NCBI RefSeq assembly: GCF_000763385.1
Contig: NZ_JQFA01000002.1
Coordinates: 3,720,001 to 3,784,000 of the forward strand
Direction of reading: 5' to 3'
DNA: 64,000 nt
From: Leptolyngbya sp. KIOST-1
GTDB taxonomy: Bacteria; Cyanobacteriota; Cyanobacteriia; Phormidesmidales; Phormidesmidaceae
This document shows positions 26,873 through 36,844 of this stretch, in pieces. Position numbers and translations under genes: made by a program. The stretch's first letter is position 1. Each line of letters starts with the position of its first letter. The notes beneath the pieces were generated by a model. The model was given only the letters and a program-made list of their open reading frames with translations, did no database searches and was not told the origin of the DNA.

Positions 26873-27733
26873 TTACCGCTGCTTTTGGGCCAGGGCCTCC
26901 GCCGGGGGCCGGATTACGCGCCGGGCCAGGCCCAGTTTTTCCAGGGTCCAGATGGCGTACCAGGTGGCGTCGATCTCCCACCAGCGCCAGCCGGCGGGGG
27001 CCACATTGGGGTAGGCGTGGTGGTTGTTGTGCCAGCCCTCGCCGTAGGTAAGCAGTGCCGTCCACCAGAGGTTGCGGGAGCCATCTTCGACATGAAAGCG
27101 ACGCTTGCCCCACATGTGGGTGGCGGAGTTGATCAGCCAGGTGGAGTGCCAGAGGGTGACGATTCTCAAAAAGCCGCCGTAGATCACGAAGGGCCAACCG
27201 CCGAGGGCAAAAAGAGCGATCGCAATCGGCACTTGCAGCAGCAGAAAGTTGCGATCGAGCCAGCGGTAGTAGGGGTCGCGGGCAATATCTGGGGCGTAGC
27301 GGCTGTAAATCTGGCCGTTGAAAATCGCCGGGTTGCGGTAGATCATCCACAGCATGTGGCTCCACCAAAATCCCCGACTGGCGGCGTAGGGGTCTTTTTC
27401 GGCGTCTTCAGTGTAGAGGTGGTGCTGGCGGTGCCCCGCCACCCAAAAGATGGGGCCACCCTGGAGAGCCATGGCCCCAATGGTGGCGAAGGTGTACTCC
27501 AACCAGCGGGGCACCTGCAAACTGCGGTGGGTAAGCAAGCGGTGGTAGCCCAGGCAGATGCCGATGCTGCCGAACAGCCAGTGCAGGGCGATCATCACCC
27601 CCAGGGCCGACCAGGAAAAGAACCAGGGGGCCAGCAGAGCCACCCCGTGCAGGGCGGCAAAAAAGCCCACCAGGGTCCAGTCGAGGTTGGCGATACCCGG
27701 CAGTTTGGGGCGGGGTTTTAACGTTGTTGTCAT
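26873..27733 (-). CDS. desC: Delta-9 acyl-lipid fatty-acid desaturase
   Basis: 286-aa membrane di-iron enzyme introducing the first double bond at C9 of lipid-bound acyl chains, using ferredoxin. Three His boxes are present: HRLLTH (64-69), HRQHH (101-105) and HNNHH (235-239). Hydrophobic segments around residues 20-60 and 165-190 anchor it. Length and box spacing match cyanobacterial DesC. It is divergent from a TetR-type gene, with candidate operators between them. Confidence 0.92.
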   Translation of the reverse strand: MTTTLKPRPKLPGIANLDWTLVGFFAALHGVALLAPWFFSWSALGVMIALHWLFGSIGICLGYHRLLTHRSLQVPRWLEYTFATIGAMALQGGPIFWVAGHRQHHLYTEDAEKDPYAASRGFWWSHMLWMIYRNPAIFNGQIYSRYAPDIARDPYYRWLDRNFLLLQVPIAIALFALGGWPFVIYGGFLRIVTLWHSTWLINSATHMWGKRRFHVEDGSRNLWWTALLTYGEGWHNNHHAYPNVAPAGWRWWEIDATWYAIWTLEKLGLARRVIRPPAEALAQKQR

Positions 27734-27836
27734 AGCAAATCCTTTTCAGCCGTAGGGTTGAAGCGATCGCCCCAGGCCGTTCTGGCCAAGACGATGGGTA
27801 AGCCCTTGACCCATGCTCCCCAACCGGGAAAGCAAT

Positions 27837-27853
27837 TGCAAGTGTCGCTTACA
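27837..27853. promoter_or_regulatory. Candidate operator 1 in the desC/TetR gap
   Basis: Imperfect palindrome TGCAAG-N5-CTTACA. A second copy, TGCAAG-N5-CTTTCT, lies at 27884-27900, eight bases before the regulator's ATG, in the same orientation. Confidence 0.4.
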
Positions 27854-27883
27854 TCCACCACCCTAACAACTCCCCTGGTAAAA

Positions 27884-27900
27884 TGCAAGTAATGCTTTCT
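27884..27900. promoter_or_regulatory. Candidate operator 2, next to the regulator start
   Basis: TGCAAG-N5-CTTTCT, matching 27837-27853 in its left half and spacing. The position would suit autoregulation. Confidence 0.35.
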
Positions 27901-27907
27901 TTTTGCC

Positions 27908-29224
27908 ATGGTAGCCCAGCGACAATCGGCCCGGCAGCGGCTTGTAAATGCGGCCTTTCAGCTTTTTGCTACCCAGGGGGTAGCGGCTACCACCACCCGC
28001 CAGGTGGCCGATCTGGCGGGGGTGAACGAGGTGACGCTGTTTCGCCAGTTTGGTAGCAAGCATGGCTTGCTTGCAGCGGTGATGACCGAGGCGGAGGTGT
28101 TGCCCCCATCCCCGGTGGACCCGGTGGCGGTGGGGCAAACCCCGGTCGAGCAGGCGCTGCGGGATTTTTTGGCCCAGTGTCTGGAGGCCCTGGATCCCCT
28201 GTCGGAGCTGGTGCGATCGGTGATTGGCGAGGCGGGCCAGTTTTCCGCCGCCCACAGCCAGGCCATGGGGCAGGGGCTCCACACCATCCGCGACTACATG
28301 GCGGAGTACCTGGAGACCCTGCTGGGCAGCGGCTCTGTGCTGCCCCCAGGGGAGGTGGCGGGGCTGGTGATGGCGCTGCTGCTGGGCTATGCGGCGATCG
28401 ACGGCACTACCTCGGGGACTACCGATACCGACGCCGAGGGGACCACCGAGGGGGGCTCTGGCCTCTGGCCCAACCGGGACGCGTTTATTGCGAGTGTGGT
28501 GGGCTGGCTGCTGAGCCTGCGGACCCCGGCGGCTGATCTGTCTGCGGGGGGCGATCGCCCAACCGGGGATTCCCCCACCCCAGATCCCCTCGACACCGCC
28601 CATTGGATCGACCTGCCCGCCCCGATTGTCCACCAGATTATGCAGGCGGCCCGCAAGGCTGGCCCCCAGCCCTACGCCCTGGTCTACGTGCTGCTGGGGG
28701 CGGGGGTGGCGGCCGCCGAGGTGCCGCTGCTGACCCGCAGCAGTGCCCTCTACGACAGCAGCCAGCACATTTTGCTGGTGGGCCCCCACCACCGCCAGGT
28801 GCCCCTCAACCAGTGGATCTTGGGCAAGCGCTACGGCACCTACAGCAAAAATCCCCTCACCCGCTGGCTCAAGGGCCGCAGCGACAGTTCCCCGGCCCTG
28901 TTTCTGGGGCCCAACGACCAGCCCATGACCCCGCGCAGGGTGCGGCAACTGTGGGCAGAGGTGACCGCCGATATTCTGGCCCCTTCCGGCGAACCGCTGC
29001 GGGTTGACCAGGCCCGGGCCACCTGGTGCGTGGAGATGCTGCTGCGGGGTCTCAGCCGCCAGGACCTCAGCCTGCTCAGCGGGCTTTCGGTGGAGGAGCT
29101 GGAGCCGCTGGTGCAAAAGGCCCAGGCGCGATCGGCCCTGGCCCAGGCGCTGCGGCTGGATCAGCAGGCCGGGGGAGGGAAAGTCAGCCCGGCTACCCCG
29201 GCCACTGGTATCGATGAAGGTTAG
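27908..29224 (+). CDS. TetR-type regulator fused to a degenerate tyrosine-recombinase-like domain
   Basis: 438 aa. Residues 1-60 are a TetR helix-turn-helix (AAFQLFATQGVAATTTRQVADLAGVNEVTLF, read in part). Residues 60-200 fit a TetR ligand domain, ending in a low-complexity linker. Residues ~235-405 follow the tyrosine-recombinase catalytic pattern: YALVYVLLGAGVAAAEVPLL, then VGPHHRQVPL, MTPRRVRQLW, LRVDQARATWCVEMLLRG and LSLLSGLSVEELEPLV. The catalytic Arg of GxRxxE, the His of HxxR and the final Tyr appear replaced, so it should not cut DNA. It probably regulates desC or membrane fluidity, an inference from divergence. Confidence 0.75.
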   Translation: MVAQRQSARQRLVNAAFQLFATQGVAATTTRQVADLAGVNEVTLFRQFGSKHGLLAAVMTEAEVLPPSPVDPVAVGQTPVEQALRDFLAQCLEALDPLSELVRSVIGEAGQFSAAHSQAMGQGLHTIRDYMAEYLETLLGSGSVLPPGEVAGLVMALLLGYAAIDGTTSGTTDTDAEGTTEGGSGLWPNRDAFIASVVGWLLSLRTPAADLSAGGDRPTGDSPTPDPLDTAHWIDLPAPIVHQIMQAARKAGPQPYALVYVLLGAGVAAAEVPLLTRSSALYDSSQHILLVGPHHRQVPLNQWILGKRYGTYSKNPLTRWLKGRSDSSPALFLGPNDQPMTPRRVRQLWAEVTADILAPSGEPLRVDQARATWCVEMLLRGLSRQDLSLLSGLSVEELEPLVQKAQARSALAQALRLDQQAGGGKVSPATPATGIDEG

Positions 29225-29242
29225 GAGGCATCGGATGCGGCC

Positions 29243-29794
29243 TTATGCCCCTGCTGCCCAGCCGGGCCAGGGCCCGGGGGGCTGGGGGGGTAAGTCCTTG
29301 GGGGCGGTGCGGGTATCGTAGAGGCTGAAGCCTCGGGCCTCGTAGTTCTTCAGGGCGGCGGGGCCATCCAGGCTACAGGTGTGGACCCACACCCGGCGGT
29401 GGGCGACCTGCCAGGCCCGCTGCACCCCCACCGTCAGCAGGTGGCCCCCCAGCCCCTGACCCACGAACTGAGGTAGCAGACCAAAGTAGGCGATCTCCAC
29501 CTGGGCGGCGGGCTGGGCCTCCAGCTCGATGTAGCCTGCGGGGGTGCCCGCCAGGTAGGCCACCCAGGTTTCCACCTGAGGGCGATCGAGGTAGGCCAGC
29601 CAGCGATCGCGGCTCCAGCCCAGGCGATCGCACCAGTACCAGGCACCCCCCACGCTGGCGTAGAGAAAGCGGCTGAACTCGGGACAAGGAACCGTGGCCT
29701 GGCGAATCTCTAGCTGGGGATGGTCGATCAGCTTGGGCCGCAGCTGGGCTGGGTCCAGCATTTCCAGGTACCAGGTGGTGACTTCAACCGGCAT
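29243..29794 (-). CDS. GNAT-family N-acetyltransferase
   Basis: 183 aa. The acetyl-CoA site pattern is IAYFGLLPQFVGQGLGGHLL, with the Q-G-x-G pyrophosphate loop, followed by VWVHTCSLDGPAALKNYEARGF. The N-terminal half holds the acceptor site, so the substrate is not predictable. The start overlaps the phzF stop by one base (TGATG), so the two genes are coupled. Confidence 0.85.
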   Translation of the reverse strand: MPVEVTTWYLEMLDPAQLRPKLIDHPQLEIRQATVPCPEFSRFLYASVGGAWYWCDRLGWSRDRWLAYLDRPQVETWVAYLAGTPAGYIELEAQPAAQVEIAYFGLLPQFVGQGLGGHLLTVGVQRAWQVAHRRVWVHTCSLDGPAALKNYEARGFSLYDTRTAPKDLPPQPPGPWPGWAAGA

Positions 29795-30582
29795 CAGTGC
29801 AGCAGTTCTCCCCGCAGCACCGTCACCGCCTGGCCGCTGAGGTGGATGCGATCCCCTTCATCGCGCACCTTCACCACCCCGCCCCGGGTCGACGACTGGT
29901 GGGCCAGAAACGTAGTTTGGCCCAGCTTTTCGCGCCAGTAGGGGCTGAGGCAGCAGTGGGCCGCCCCGGTCACCGGGTCTTCATCAATGCCCAGGTTGGG
30001 GGCAAAAAAGCGCGAGACAAAGTCGTAGGGGGCTTCGCCCACGCTGGTGACAATCAGGCCGTGGACAGGAAATTGCCCCAGGACGGCAAAGTCGGGCTGG
30101 AGATCGCGCACCGTCGCCGCTGAGTCTAGCTCCACCAGATAGCCCAGGGAATTTTCCACCACCGCCAAGGGCTTGGCCCCCAGGGCCGCCGCCAGGCCGG
30201 GCGGTTCTGCGATGGGCTGAGAGGGGTTGGCGGGAAAATTTAGCTCAATCCAGTCGCCCAGGCGGCGGGCGGTGAGCACCCCACTGCGGGTGTAGAAGGT
30301 GGCGGGGCGATCGCCGGGCAAATGTCCCTCGCTCCACAGCACGTGGCAGGTAGCCAGGGTGGCGTGGCCGCAGAGGTCTACCTCCACCGTGGGGGTAAAC
30401 CAGCGCAGCCGATAGCCTTCGGCCTCGGGGTAAAAGAAGGCGGTTTCGGACAGGTTCATCTCCTGGGCCACCCGCTGCATCCACCCGTCGGGGCGGGGGG
30501 CAGGAAGGGCGCACACGGCGGCGGGGTTGCCGCCGTAGGCGACATCGGTAAAGGCATCGACCTGAGTCAGTGGAATGGCCAT
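29794..30582 (-). CDS. PhzF-family isomerase/epimerase
   Basis: 262 aa, diaminopimelate-epimerase-like fold. Features are QVDAFTDVAYGGNPAAVC at the N-terminus, the probable catalytic Glu in MNLSETAFF, and DLCGHATLA. The C-terminal half has DPVTGAAHCCLSPYW. Family members isomerise small metabolites such as the phenazine precursor, but no phenazine genes are near. Coupled to the GNAT gene. Confidence 0.88.
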   Translation of the reverse strand: MAIPLTQVDAFTDVAYGGNPAAVCALPAPRPDGWMQRVAQEMNLSETAFFYPEAEGYRLRWFTPTVEVDLCGHATLATCHVLWSEGHLPGDRPATFYTRSGVLTARRLGDWIELNFPANPSQPIAEPPGLAAALGAKPLAVVENSLGYLVELDSAATVRDLQPDFAVLGQFPVHGLIVTSVGEAPYDFVSRFFAPNLGIDEDPVTGAAHCCLSPYWREKLGQTTFLAHQSSTRGGVVKVRDEGDRIHLSGQAVTVLRGELLH

Positions 30583-30621
30583 GGCGCTACGCCCCTTTTC
30601 AAAGTAGTCAGTTCAAAGTCG

Positions 30622-31443
30622 TCAACTTAGCATAAACACCTGCCGCAGTTGGTCAGCGGTCATGAAGCAGCGGTCGGCCGGAAAATCGTCGGCCACGGCT
30701 TTGGCGACCTCGGACAGAGTGTTGGGGGACTGCCCCTGCAAGCGACCCAGTAGGGCATAGCTCGCCAGGCCCAGGTACTCTCTGATGGCGAGCAGCGATC
30801 GCTCCCGATAGCCCACGGTGGCAGGCAGGGGCTCCACGTGGGGCATCACCGTAAATCCTAGCCCCCTGAATGTGAGCCAAGCCCGCAGCATGTGCGGCGT
30901 ATCGGTAATTAGCACAATGTTTTGCAGACCCTTCGCTCCCAGGGCGGCGGCGGCAGACTCTGCTTCCTGCTTGGTGGTTTGAACGCAAACAGCGCTGACC
31001 AGATGGGGCGACAGATGGCGCTGATCGAGGGCTTTGACTACATCCGCCCCCTGAGAACGGCCCATGATCAACAGGTTGGGCGATCGCCCGGTAGCGACCA
31101 TATCTAAAGCGGTCTCGTAGCGATCGCCCTGGAGGCGTCCAGCCCGGGCCAGCACCACCACGGCATCGGCAGGCTGCCCCGAATCGGCGGGCACGAAGCT
31201 CGACAGCAGGGCCGTAGCCGGGGCCGAAAACAGCGGCGAGAGCAGGAACAAGTAGGCGACCAGCAGAGCCATACAGGCCCCCATCATCCGCCGCCGATAC
31301 CTGGGTCTGCTGACTATCAGGGCGACTACGGCGATCGCCAGCAGCGTCAGCGTTACTTTTTTGGGGCTAATAAACCAGTAATACAATTTCCAGGTCAATT
31401 TTGGCCAGTAGAGGCCAAAAACGCTCCGCAGTAGTTCTAGCAT
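30622..31443 (-). CDS. YdcF/ElyC (DUF218) family membrane protein
   Basis: 273 aa. Two N-terminal membrane helices (about 33-47 and 55-72) anchor a DUF218 domain. That domain has DAVVVLARAGRLQGDRYE, NLLIMGRSQG, TTKQEAESAAA and VLITDTPHMLRAWLTF, matching the family's conserved Ser/Thr and metal-site pattern. Homologues act in envelope and lipid-carrier metabolism. The exact role is unknown. Confidence 0.8.
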   Translation of the reverse strand: MLELLRSVFGLYWPKLTWKLYYWFISPKKVTLTLLAIAVVALIVSRPRYRRRMMGACMALLVAYLFLLSPLFSAPATALLSSFVPADSGQPADAVVVLARAGRLQGDRYETALDMVATGRSPNLLIMGRSQGADVVKALDQRHLSPHLVSAVCVQTTKQEAESAAAALGAKGLQNIVLITDTPHMLRAWLTFRGLGFTVMPHVEPLPATVGYRERSLLAIREYLGLASYALLGRLQGQSPNTLSEVAKAVADDFPADRCFMTADQLRQVFMLS

Positions 31444-31472
31444 GGGGAGTTCTAGACAAGAGGAGTAATCAT

Positions 31473-31508
31473 AGATTTGAGAAAATTTATGGAAAAATTC
31501 TCAAATCT
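31473..31508. terminator. 11-bp inverted repeat
   Basis: AGATTTGAGAA (31473-31483) and TTCTCAAATCT (31498-31508) with AT-rich surroundings. It is downstream of the gene ending at 31606. Confidence 0.5.
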
Positions 31509-31605
31509 AGCCTACTCACTGGCGCTTTTAAGACCGTAAATTCTTCACTGCGCCAAGCAAAGTTCATATAAGGATGTAGTCACCGCAAACTCAGCGGCAG
31601 GTAGA

Positions 31606-31902
31606 CTACTCGTAGTAGCGCCGGTCGGCCCACGCCCGTAGATCCTGTTCAGAGTCAAAGGTATGGCGCTGTTGGGTCACCGCGTCGTAGACCACAAATG
31701 CAGTCTGGCCCTGGCGATCGCGCCTGACCGTCACCCTCACATCGGCATCTCCGCACAGGTAACCCACCAGGCGGTTGGACAGGGGGCGCAGACGCGCTTT
31801 CGCCCTGGCCCAAACTCGACCCATGGCATAGTCGGACTGAACTGACTGCTCTGGAGTCTCTGGAATCAGCTCAAGCTGAGCATACAAACTGTTCGGTTTC
31901 AT
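31606..31902 (-). CDS. Conserved cyanobacterial hypothetical, 98 aa
   Basis: Starts at MKPNSLYAQLELIPETPEQS (31902). An upstream in-frame extension is not supported. A soluble basic protein with SNRLVGYLCGDADVRVTV and a C-terminal DLRAWADRRYYE. It resembles a cyanobacterial family of unknown function, and no catalytic motif is visible. Confidence 0.6.
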   Translation of the reverse strand: MKPNSLYAQLELIPETPEQSVQSDYAMGRVWARAKARLRPLSNRLVGYLCGDADVRVTVRRDRQGQTAFVVYDAVTQQRHTFDSEQDLRAWADRRYYE

Positions 31903-32039
31903 GGCGCTGTCCTCATAAAAACGGCAAAGCCTGGGGAGCAGCACGAATCGATTCGGCCTGGTAGCAGTTTCTGCGATCTGCCCCTGGCCGAACAGAGGCA
32001 GTTGGCGTAAATTGTTTTGGTAACAGTTTAATTTATCCC

Positions 32040-32155
32040 GACTGTTCTGCTCCCCTCCCCCCAAAACTGTTACTCCCGCACCCATCCCCCCCCTCCCCTA
32101 CCCGCCCACCCATCCCCCCAACATGCCCCTCTCCCCCCTCCCCCTCTCCCCCCAG
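32040..32155 (+). repeat. C-rich, strand-asymmetric low-complexity tract
   Basis: Almost all C and T with runs such as CCCCCC. It covers the start region of the MocR gene and probably reduces confidence in its start codon. Confidence 0.6.
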
Positions 32156-33595
32156 CAGGTGCTCTACGAGCAGGTGGCCAATCGCCTGCAGCAGCTGATT
32201 ACCGACGGTACGCTCAAGCCGGGCGATCGCCTGCCCTCGGTTCGCAAGCTGCGGGCCCAGCTCTCGGTCAGCACCTCCACGGTGATGGAAGCCTACCGCC
32301 TGCTGGAGGACCGAGGTCTGGTGGTGGTGCGGCCCCAGTCGGGCTACTACGTCAAGCAGACCACCCTACAGCTGCCCCAGGAGCCCACCCCCACCGCGCC
32401 CCCCCGCCACGCCACCGACATCGACATCTCCCTGGCCTTCGAGGTGATGAGCCTGATGCGCGATCCGGGACTGATTCAGCTGGGGGCGGCGCTGCCCGAT
32501 CTGGCCATGCTGCCCCTGGCCCAGCTCAACCGATTGATGGGCAAAGTGCTGCGGGAGGAGCCCACCCTGGCCCACGGCTACGGCAGTCCCCTGGGCCTGT
32601 CCACCCTGCGGGCCGAGCTGGCCAAACGCATGCTCGATGCGGGGTGCTCGGTCCACCCCGACCAACTGGTAGTCACCAACGGGGCCAACGAGGCGATCTA
32701 CCTCTGCCTCCAGGCCCTCACCCAGCCCGGCGACACCGTGGCGATCGAGTCACCCACCTACTTTGCCATGCTGGAAGCGCTGAAATGCCTGGGGCTCAAA
32801 GCGCTCGCCCTGCCCACTCACCCCCGCGAGGGCATCAGCCTGCCCCACCTGGAAGAAGCGCTGCAAACCGGGGAGGTTAAGGTGGTCATGCTGGTGTCAA
32901 ACTTCAACAATCCCCTGGGCAGCTGTATGGACGATCGCAAAAAGAAACGCCTGGTGGAGTTGCTCAACCAGTACGACCGACCGCTGATCGAAGATGACGT
33001 CTACGGCGACCTCTGCTTTGCTGGCACTCGCCCCAAGGCGATCAAGGCGTTTGATACCGAAAACCGGGTGCTCTACTGCGCTTCGGTGAGCAAAACCCTG
33101 TCGCCGGGGCTGCGGGTGGGCTGGTGTGCCGGTGGGCGCCACCACAGCGACATCGCCCACCGCAAGTCGATGATCAACCAGCACACGGCGGTGCCCGCCC
33201 AGCTCACGGTGGCGGCCTTTTTGGCCAACGGCGGCTACGATCGTCACCTGCGCCAGCTGCGTCGCACCTACCACGAGCAGATGCTGCGGATACAGCAGAC
33301 CATTCGCGCCTATTTCCCCGCCGAAACCTGCGTGACGCGCCCCACGGGGGGCCACGTGCTGTGGCTGGAAATGCCCAAGGGGTTCGACGCCCTGCGGCTG
33401 TACAAAGAGGCCCTGACGGCGGGGATCGCGATCGCCCCTGGGGTGATGTTTTCGGCTTCGGGCCAGTGCTACGGCAACTGCTTTCGGCTGAATACGGCGG
33501 TGGCCTGGTCAGACGAACTGGAGCAGGCTCTGCAAACCCTGGGCCTGCTGGCCAAAAAGCAGCTAGCCGAACAGCTGCTGCGTGAAGACCATTAG
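32123..33595 (+). CDS. MocR-type GntR regulator with aminotransferase domain
   Basis: 490 aa. An N-terminal GntR winged helix (about 12-80, LYEQVANRLQQLITDG, GDRLPSVRKLR, STVMEAYRLLEDRGLV) is joined to a fold-type I PLP aminotransferase domain. That domain has LVVTNGANEAIYLCLQ, NFNNPLGS and the Schiff-base Lys in CASVSKTLSPGLRVGW. MocR proteins use PLP to sense an amino-acid-related ligand. The ATG at 32123 lies in C-rich sequence, and the GTG at 32159 is an alternative start. The target genes are not evident. Confidence 0.9.
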   Translation: MPLSPLPLSPQQVLYEQVANRLQQLITDGTLKPGDRLPSVRKLRAQLSVSTSTVMEAYRLLEDRGLVVVRPQSGYYVKQTTLQLPQEPTPTAPPRHATDIDISLAFEVMSLMRDPGLIQLGAALPDLAMLPLAQLNRLMGKVLREEPTLAHGYGSPLGLSTLRAELAKRMLDAGCSVHPDQLVVTNGANEAIYLCLQALTQPGDTVAIESPTYFAMLEALKCLGLKALALPTHPREGISLPHLEEALQTGEVKVVMLVSNFNNPLGSCMDDRKKKRLVELLNQYDRPLIEDDVYGDLCFAGTRPKAIKAFDTENRVLYCASVSKTLSPGLRVGWCAGGRHHSDIAHRKSMINQHTAVPAQLTVAAFLANGGYDRHLRQLRRTYHEQMLRIQQTIRAYFPAETCVTRPTGGHVLWLEMPKGFDALRLYKEALTAGIAIAPGVMFSASGQCYGNCFRLNTAVAWSDELEQALQTLGLLAKKQLAEQLLREDH

Positions 33596-33802
33596 CTCGA
33601 CAGTTTGGCCTGCTATATTTCTGCTGGCCCAGGGCGTGGCATCAATTGGGGCGAAAAGCCCGGTATATCAAGCCTTGCCACGCCCGATCCAAACGCCACG
33701 CTAGGGGCTGTAACGCTTAATTTTTGAGCGTTTAGCCGCTAATTGGTGACAGTCCCCAGAGCGTCGGTACAGTATTTGTTTGGCAGGGAGGCTCGGGGCA
33801 TG

Positions 33803-33938
33803 CGAGCCACAACTGCGGCGGTAGCCCAAGCTGCTACTGGGGCCATTTCGCTGGCCCCAGCCCCCCTGCTGCGCGCGTCCTGCTTCGCACAGGCTTCGCC
33901 CTACGGCCTACGAGGGGCGTCGCCCCTACTGGGGCGCT
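33803..33938 (+). repeat. Dispersed ~115-bp repeat, copy 2
   Basis: Aligns with the reverse complement of 13226-13343, with a roughly 20-base expansion in the TGCGCGCGTCCTGCTTCGCA part. Confidence 0.6.
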
Positions 33939-34115
33939 AACGCGAACATTGGCCGCCCTGGACCCGACGGAAAGGATCGATCATCGGTTTAAACCTTTGT
34001 TCTGCCAAGGAATCGGTAGGGATCTGTAGACCCTGCGGTGGCAGATTCAAGATTGCGGCCATACTAAACCGGTGCTCTAGCGCAGCGTTAAAGCCAAAAA
34101 TTAGGGTTCCCGTAG

Positions 34116-34142
34116 GTTGGGCGAAACGCAGTGGAACCCAAC
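34116..34142. repeat. REP hairpin left of the RAYT relic
   Basis: GTTGGG (34116-34121) and CCCAAC (34137-34142). It is inverted relative to the partner at 34763-34797. Other family members are at 24260-24290 and 38768-38792. Confidence 0.6.
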
Positions 34143-34161
34143 ATCCCCATCCCAAACGGCC

Positions 34162-34703
34162 CTACTCCCGACCAATTTTCTCATCAAACTCCACGGACTC
34201 CATCGCACCCCAATCGGCAGAATAAGCCCCATCGGCAACATAGCGATGAAAGCTCGAATGGGGCCAATCTCTCGGCGCACCGACCTGGCCATGCTTTACG
34301 GGGTTGTAGTGAATATAGTCAACGTGCTGGCTAAAGTCGGCTTCGTTGTGAATTTGATGTTCCCAAAATCGCCGTTGCCAGATGGTTTGTTCCCCTTTGC
34401 TTTGGCGAGAAATGGAGCGTTGCTGCTGATACGTGTCAGAACATTTCAAGCTAAATCGAGCTTTGATGCGCTGCCAGCGAGAGGAAAATCGGCATCTCCG
34501 CCCGGCAAGGTCCAACTGCTGTGGAGGCGATCGGGTAGGACGACGATGGCGTCGATGGTGAAGGGTGATTGTGCTTTTACGGTGTGGAAGGCTTGGCGGA
34601 GTAGGGCGATGGTTTCGGTGCTGTGGAAGAGGGGTTGGCGATCGCAGGTGACGATGGTGAAGAAGTAGGTTGCCCCTGAGGTTTTGGCGCAGCGGTAGTG
34701 CAT
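34162..34703 (-). pseudogene. RAYT (REP-associated Y1 transposase), frameshifted and catalytically altered
   Basis: Reads MHYRCAKTSGATYFFTIVT at the start (34703) and DYIHYNPVKHG near the end, both diagnostic of RAYT. Two lesions are visible. The HUH-type His pair is Arg-Leu-His in LPDRLHSSW instead of His-Leu-His. The frame shifts near GDADF (about 34490), as if one T were lost, after which the second frame continues FSSRWQRIKARFS and runs to 34162. It is flanked by inverted REP copies as expected for this family, but cannot be active itself. Confidence 0.8.
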
Positions 34704-34762
34704 GGGCGACGGGCAAAGTTTTTGCCGGTGGAGTGGGTTATTGGATGGGGGAGTCATCACCT

Positions 34763-34797
34763 GTGTTGGGTTCCGCTGCGATACACCCAGCCCACAT
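34763..34797. repeat. REP copy right of the RAYT relic
   Basis: GTTGGGTTCCGCTGCG... resembles the reverse complement of 34116-34142. Together they form an inverted pair around the transposase. Confidence 0.55.
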
Positions 34798-34812
34798 TGC
34801 TAAAACGAAATA

Positions 34813-35493
34813 TTATGTGCAAGTTTTCTCATGAATTAAATTCACGAAGTTTCTCACAATACATTCCGCCCCCGCTGAATATGAAGAAGTTGGGCTAGAT
34901 CCTGACCCCCAACTTGAAAAACTAAAATTAGGAGTTATACCCAAATGAGAATCAGCCACTTCATCACCAATCTCAATATTAAATTCTTCCTCAAGTGCCA
35001 TAATTAATTCGACCATGTCCAAATCATCCGCACCCAAATGATTAGAAAGATGACAATCAAGATTTACTTCCTCCTCCTCCACCCCAAGCTGTTCAGAGAT
35101 TATCTTTCTAACTCTCAGAAAAACTTGGGTCTTTTCTTCGTCACCACCAAACCTTCCAATATTTTTCCTGATCTCATTTTTTTGGACTGATAATTCTTCA
35201 TCTATTTCGATTTGACTGTCGCGAACAGAGGGATTTTGTGGGGTCGCTGTTTCCAACCTTTTTCTGGCATCAGATTCTTCCCTCATCTCTATGCGAGAGT
35301 CAAACAAATCACGTATTTGGGAAAACGGAATTTTCCGACCGCTTTGGGTATAAATTTTTCGAGCTATATCAAAAACAATCTCTTCACGGCTTATTTTAAG
35401 ACCATCCAAGTTATTTTTGCTGCCCTCAACTATTTCGTCAATTAGTTTCAATGCCACTGAGCTAAGAACTTTGAGCTCATATTCATCGTTCAT
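34813..35493 (-). CDS. Acyl-carrier-protein-like protein lacking the phosphopantetheine serine
   Basis: 226 aa, distinctly AT-rich against its surroundings. The N-terminal ~75 residues are an unrecognised helical region, and residues 80-120 are charged. Residues ~123-170 match ACP very well ([17 protein letters not shown], then [19 protein letters not shown]), but the carrier Ser of DSL is Asp157. After EVADS a Ser/Gly-rich insert of about 28 residues replaces the usual loop before a last helix ([12 protein letters not shown]). It cannot carry a 4'-phosphopantetheine in the usual way. Likely horizontally acquired. Function unknown. Confidence 0.7.
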   Translation of the reverse strand: MNDEYELKVLSSVALKLIDEIVEGSKNNLDGLKISREEIVFDIARKIYTQSGRKIPFSQIRDLFDSRIEMREESDARKRLETATPQNPSVRDSQIEIDEELSVQKNEIRKNIGRFGGDEEKTQVFLRVRKIISEQLGVEEEEVNLDCHLSNHLGADDLDMVELIMALEEEFNIEIGDEVADSHLGITPNFSFSSWGSGSSPTSSYSAGAECIVRNFVNLIHEKTCT

Positions 35494-36667
<1,174 letters not shown>

Positions 36668-36844
36668 GCGAACCACTGCGCCTGGGGGCGGCCAACGGCC
36701 TCAGCGGCAGAAACGGTGAAGGTATCTCCCAATCCAGCCATCGAATCGCGGTTTTGGAGGCCCTAAAGGGTGATATTTGCTACTTTCCCAAAATTTCCCC
36801 GTGGTATGTTGTGCGCCATCGACCGACAGTGAGGCCCAATAGCG

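Larger units (their letters stand above)
33596..34161. other. Gene-free region with hairpin and repeats
   Basis: Contains a GGGCGTGGCA/TGCCACGCCC inverted repeat (33632-33641, 33676-33685), copy 2 of the ~115-bp dispersed repeat (33803-33938), and a REP at 34116-34142. Confidence 0.6.

Noticed and set aside
27863-29116. Minus-strand ORF of 417 codons opposite the TetR fusion gene
   Set aside because: Gln/His/Gly-rich shadow, no family. The opposite strand has a clear helix-turn-helix.
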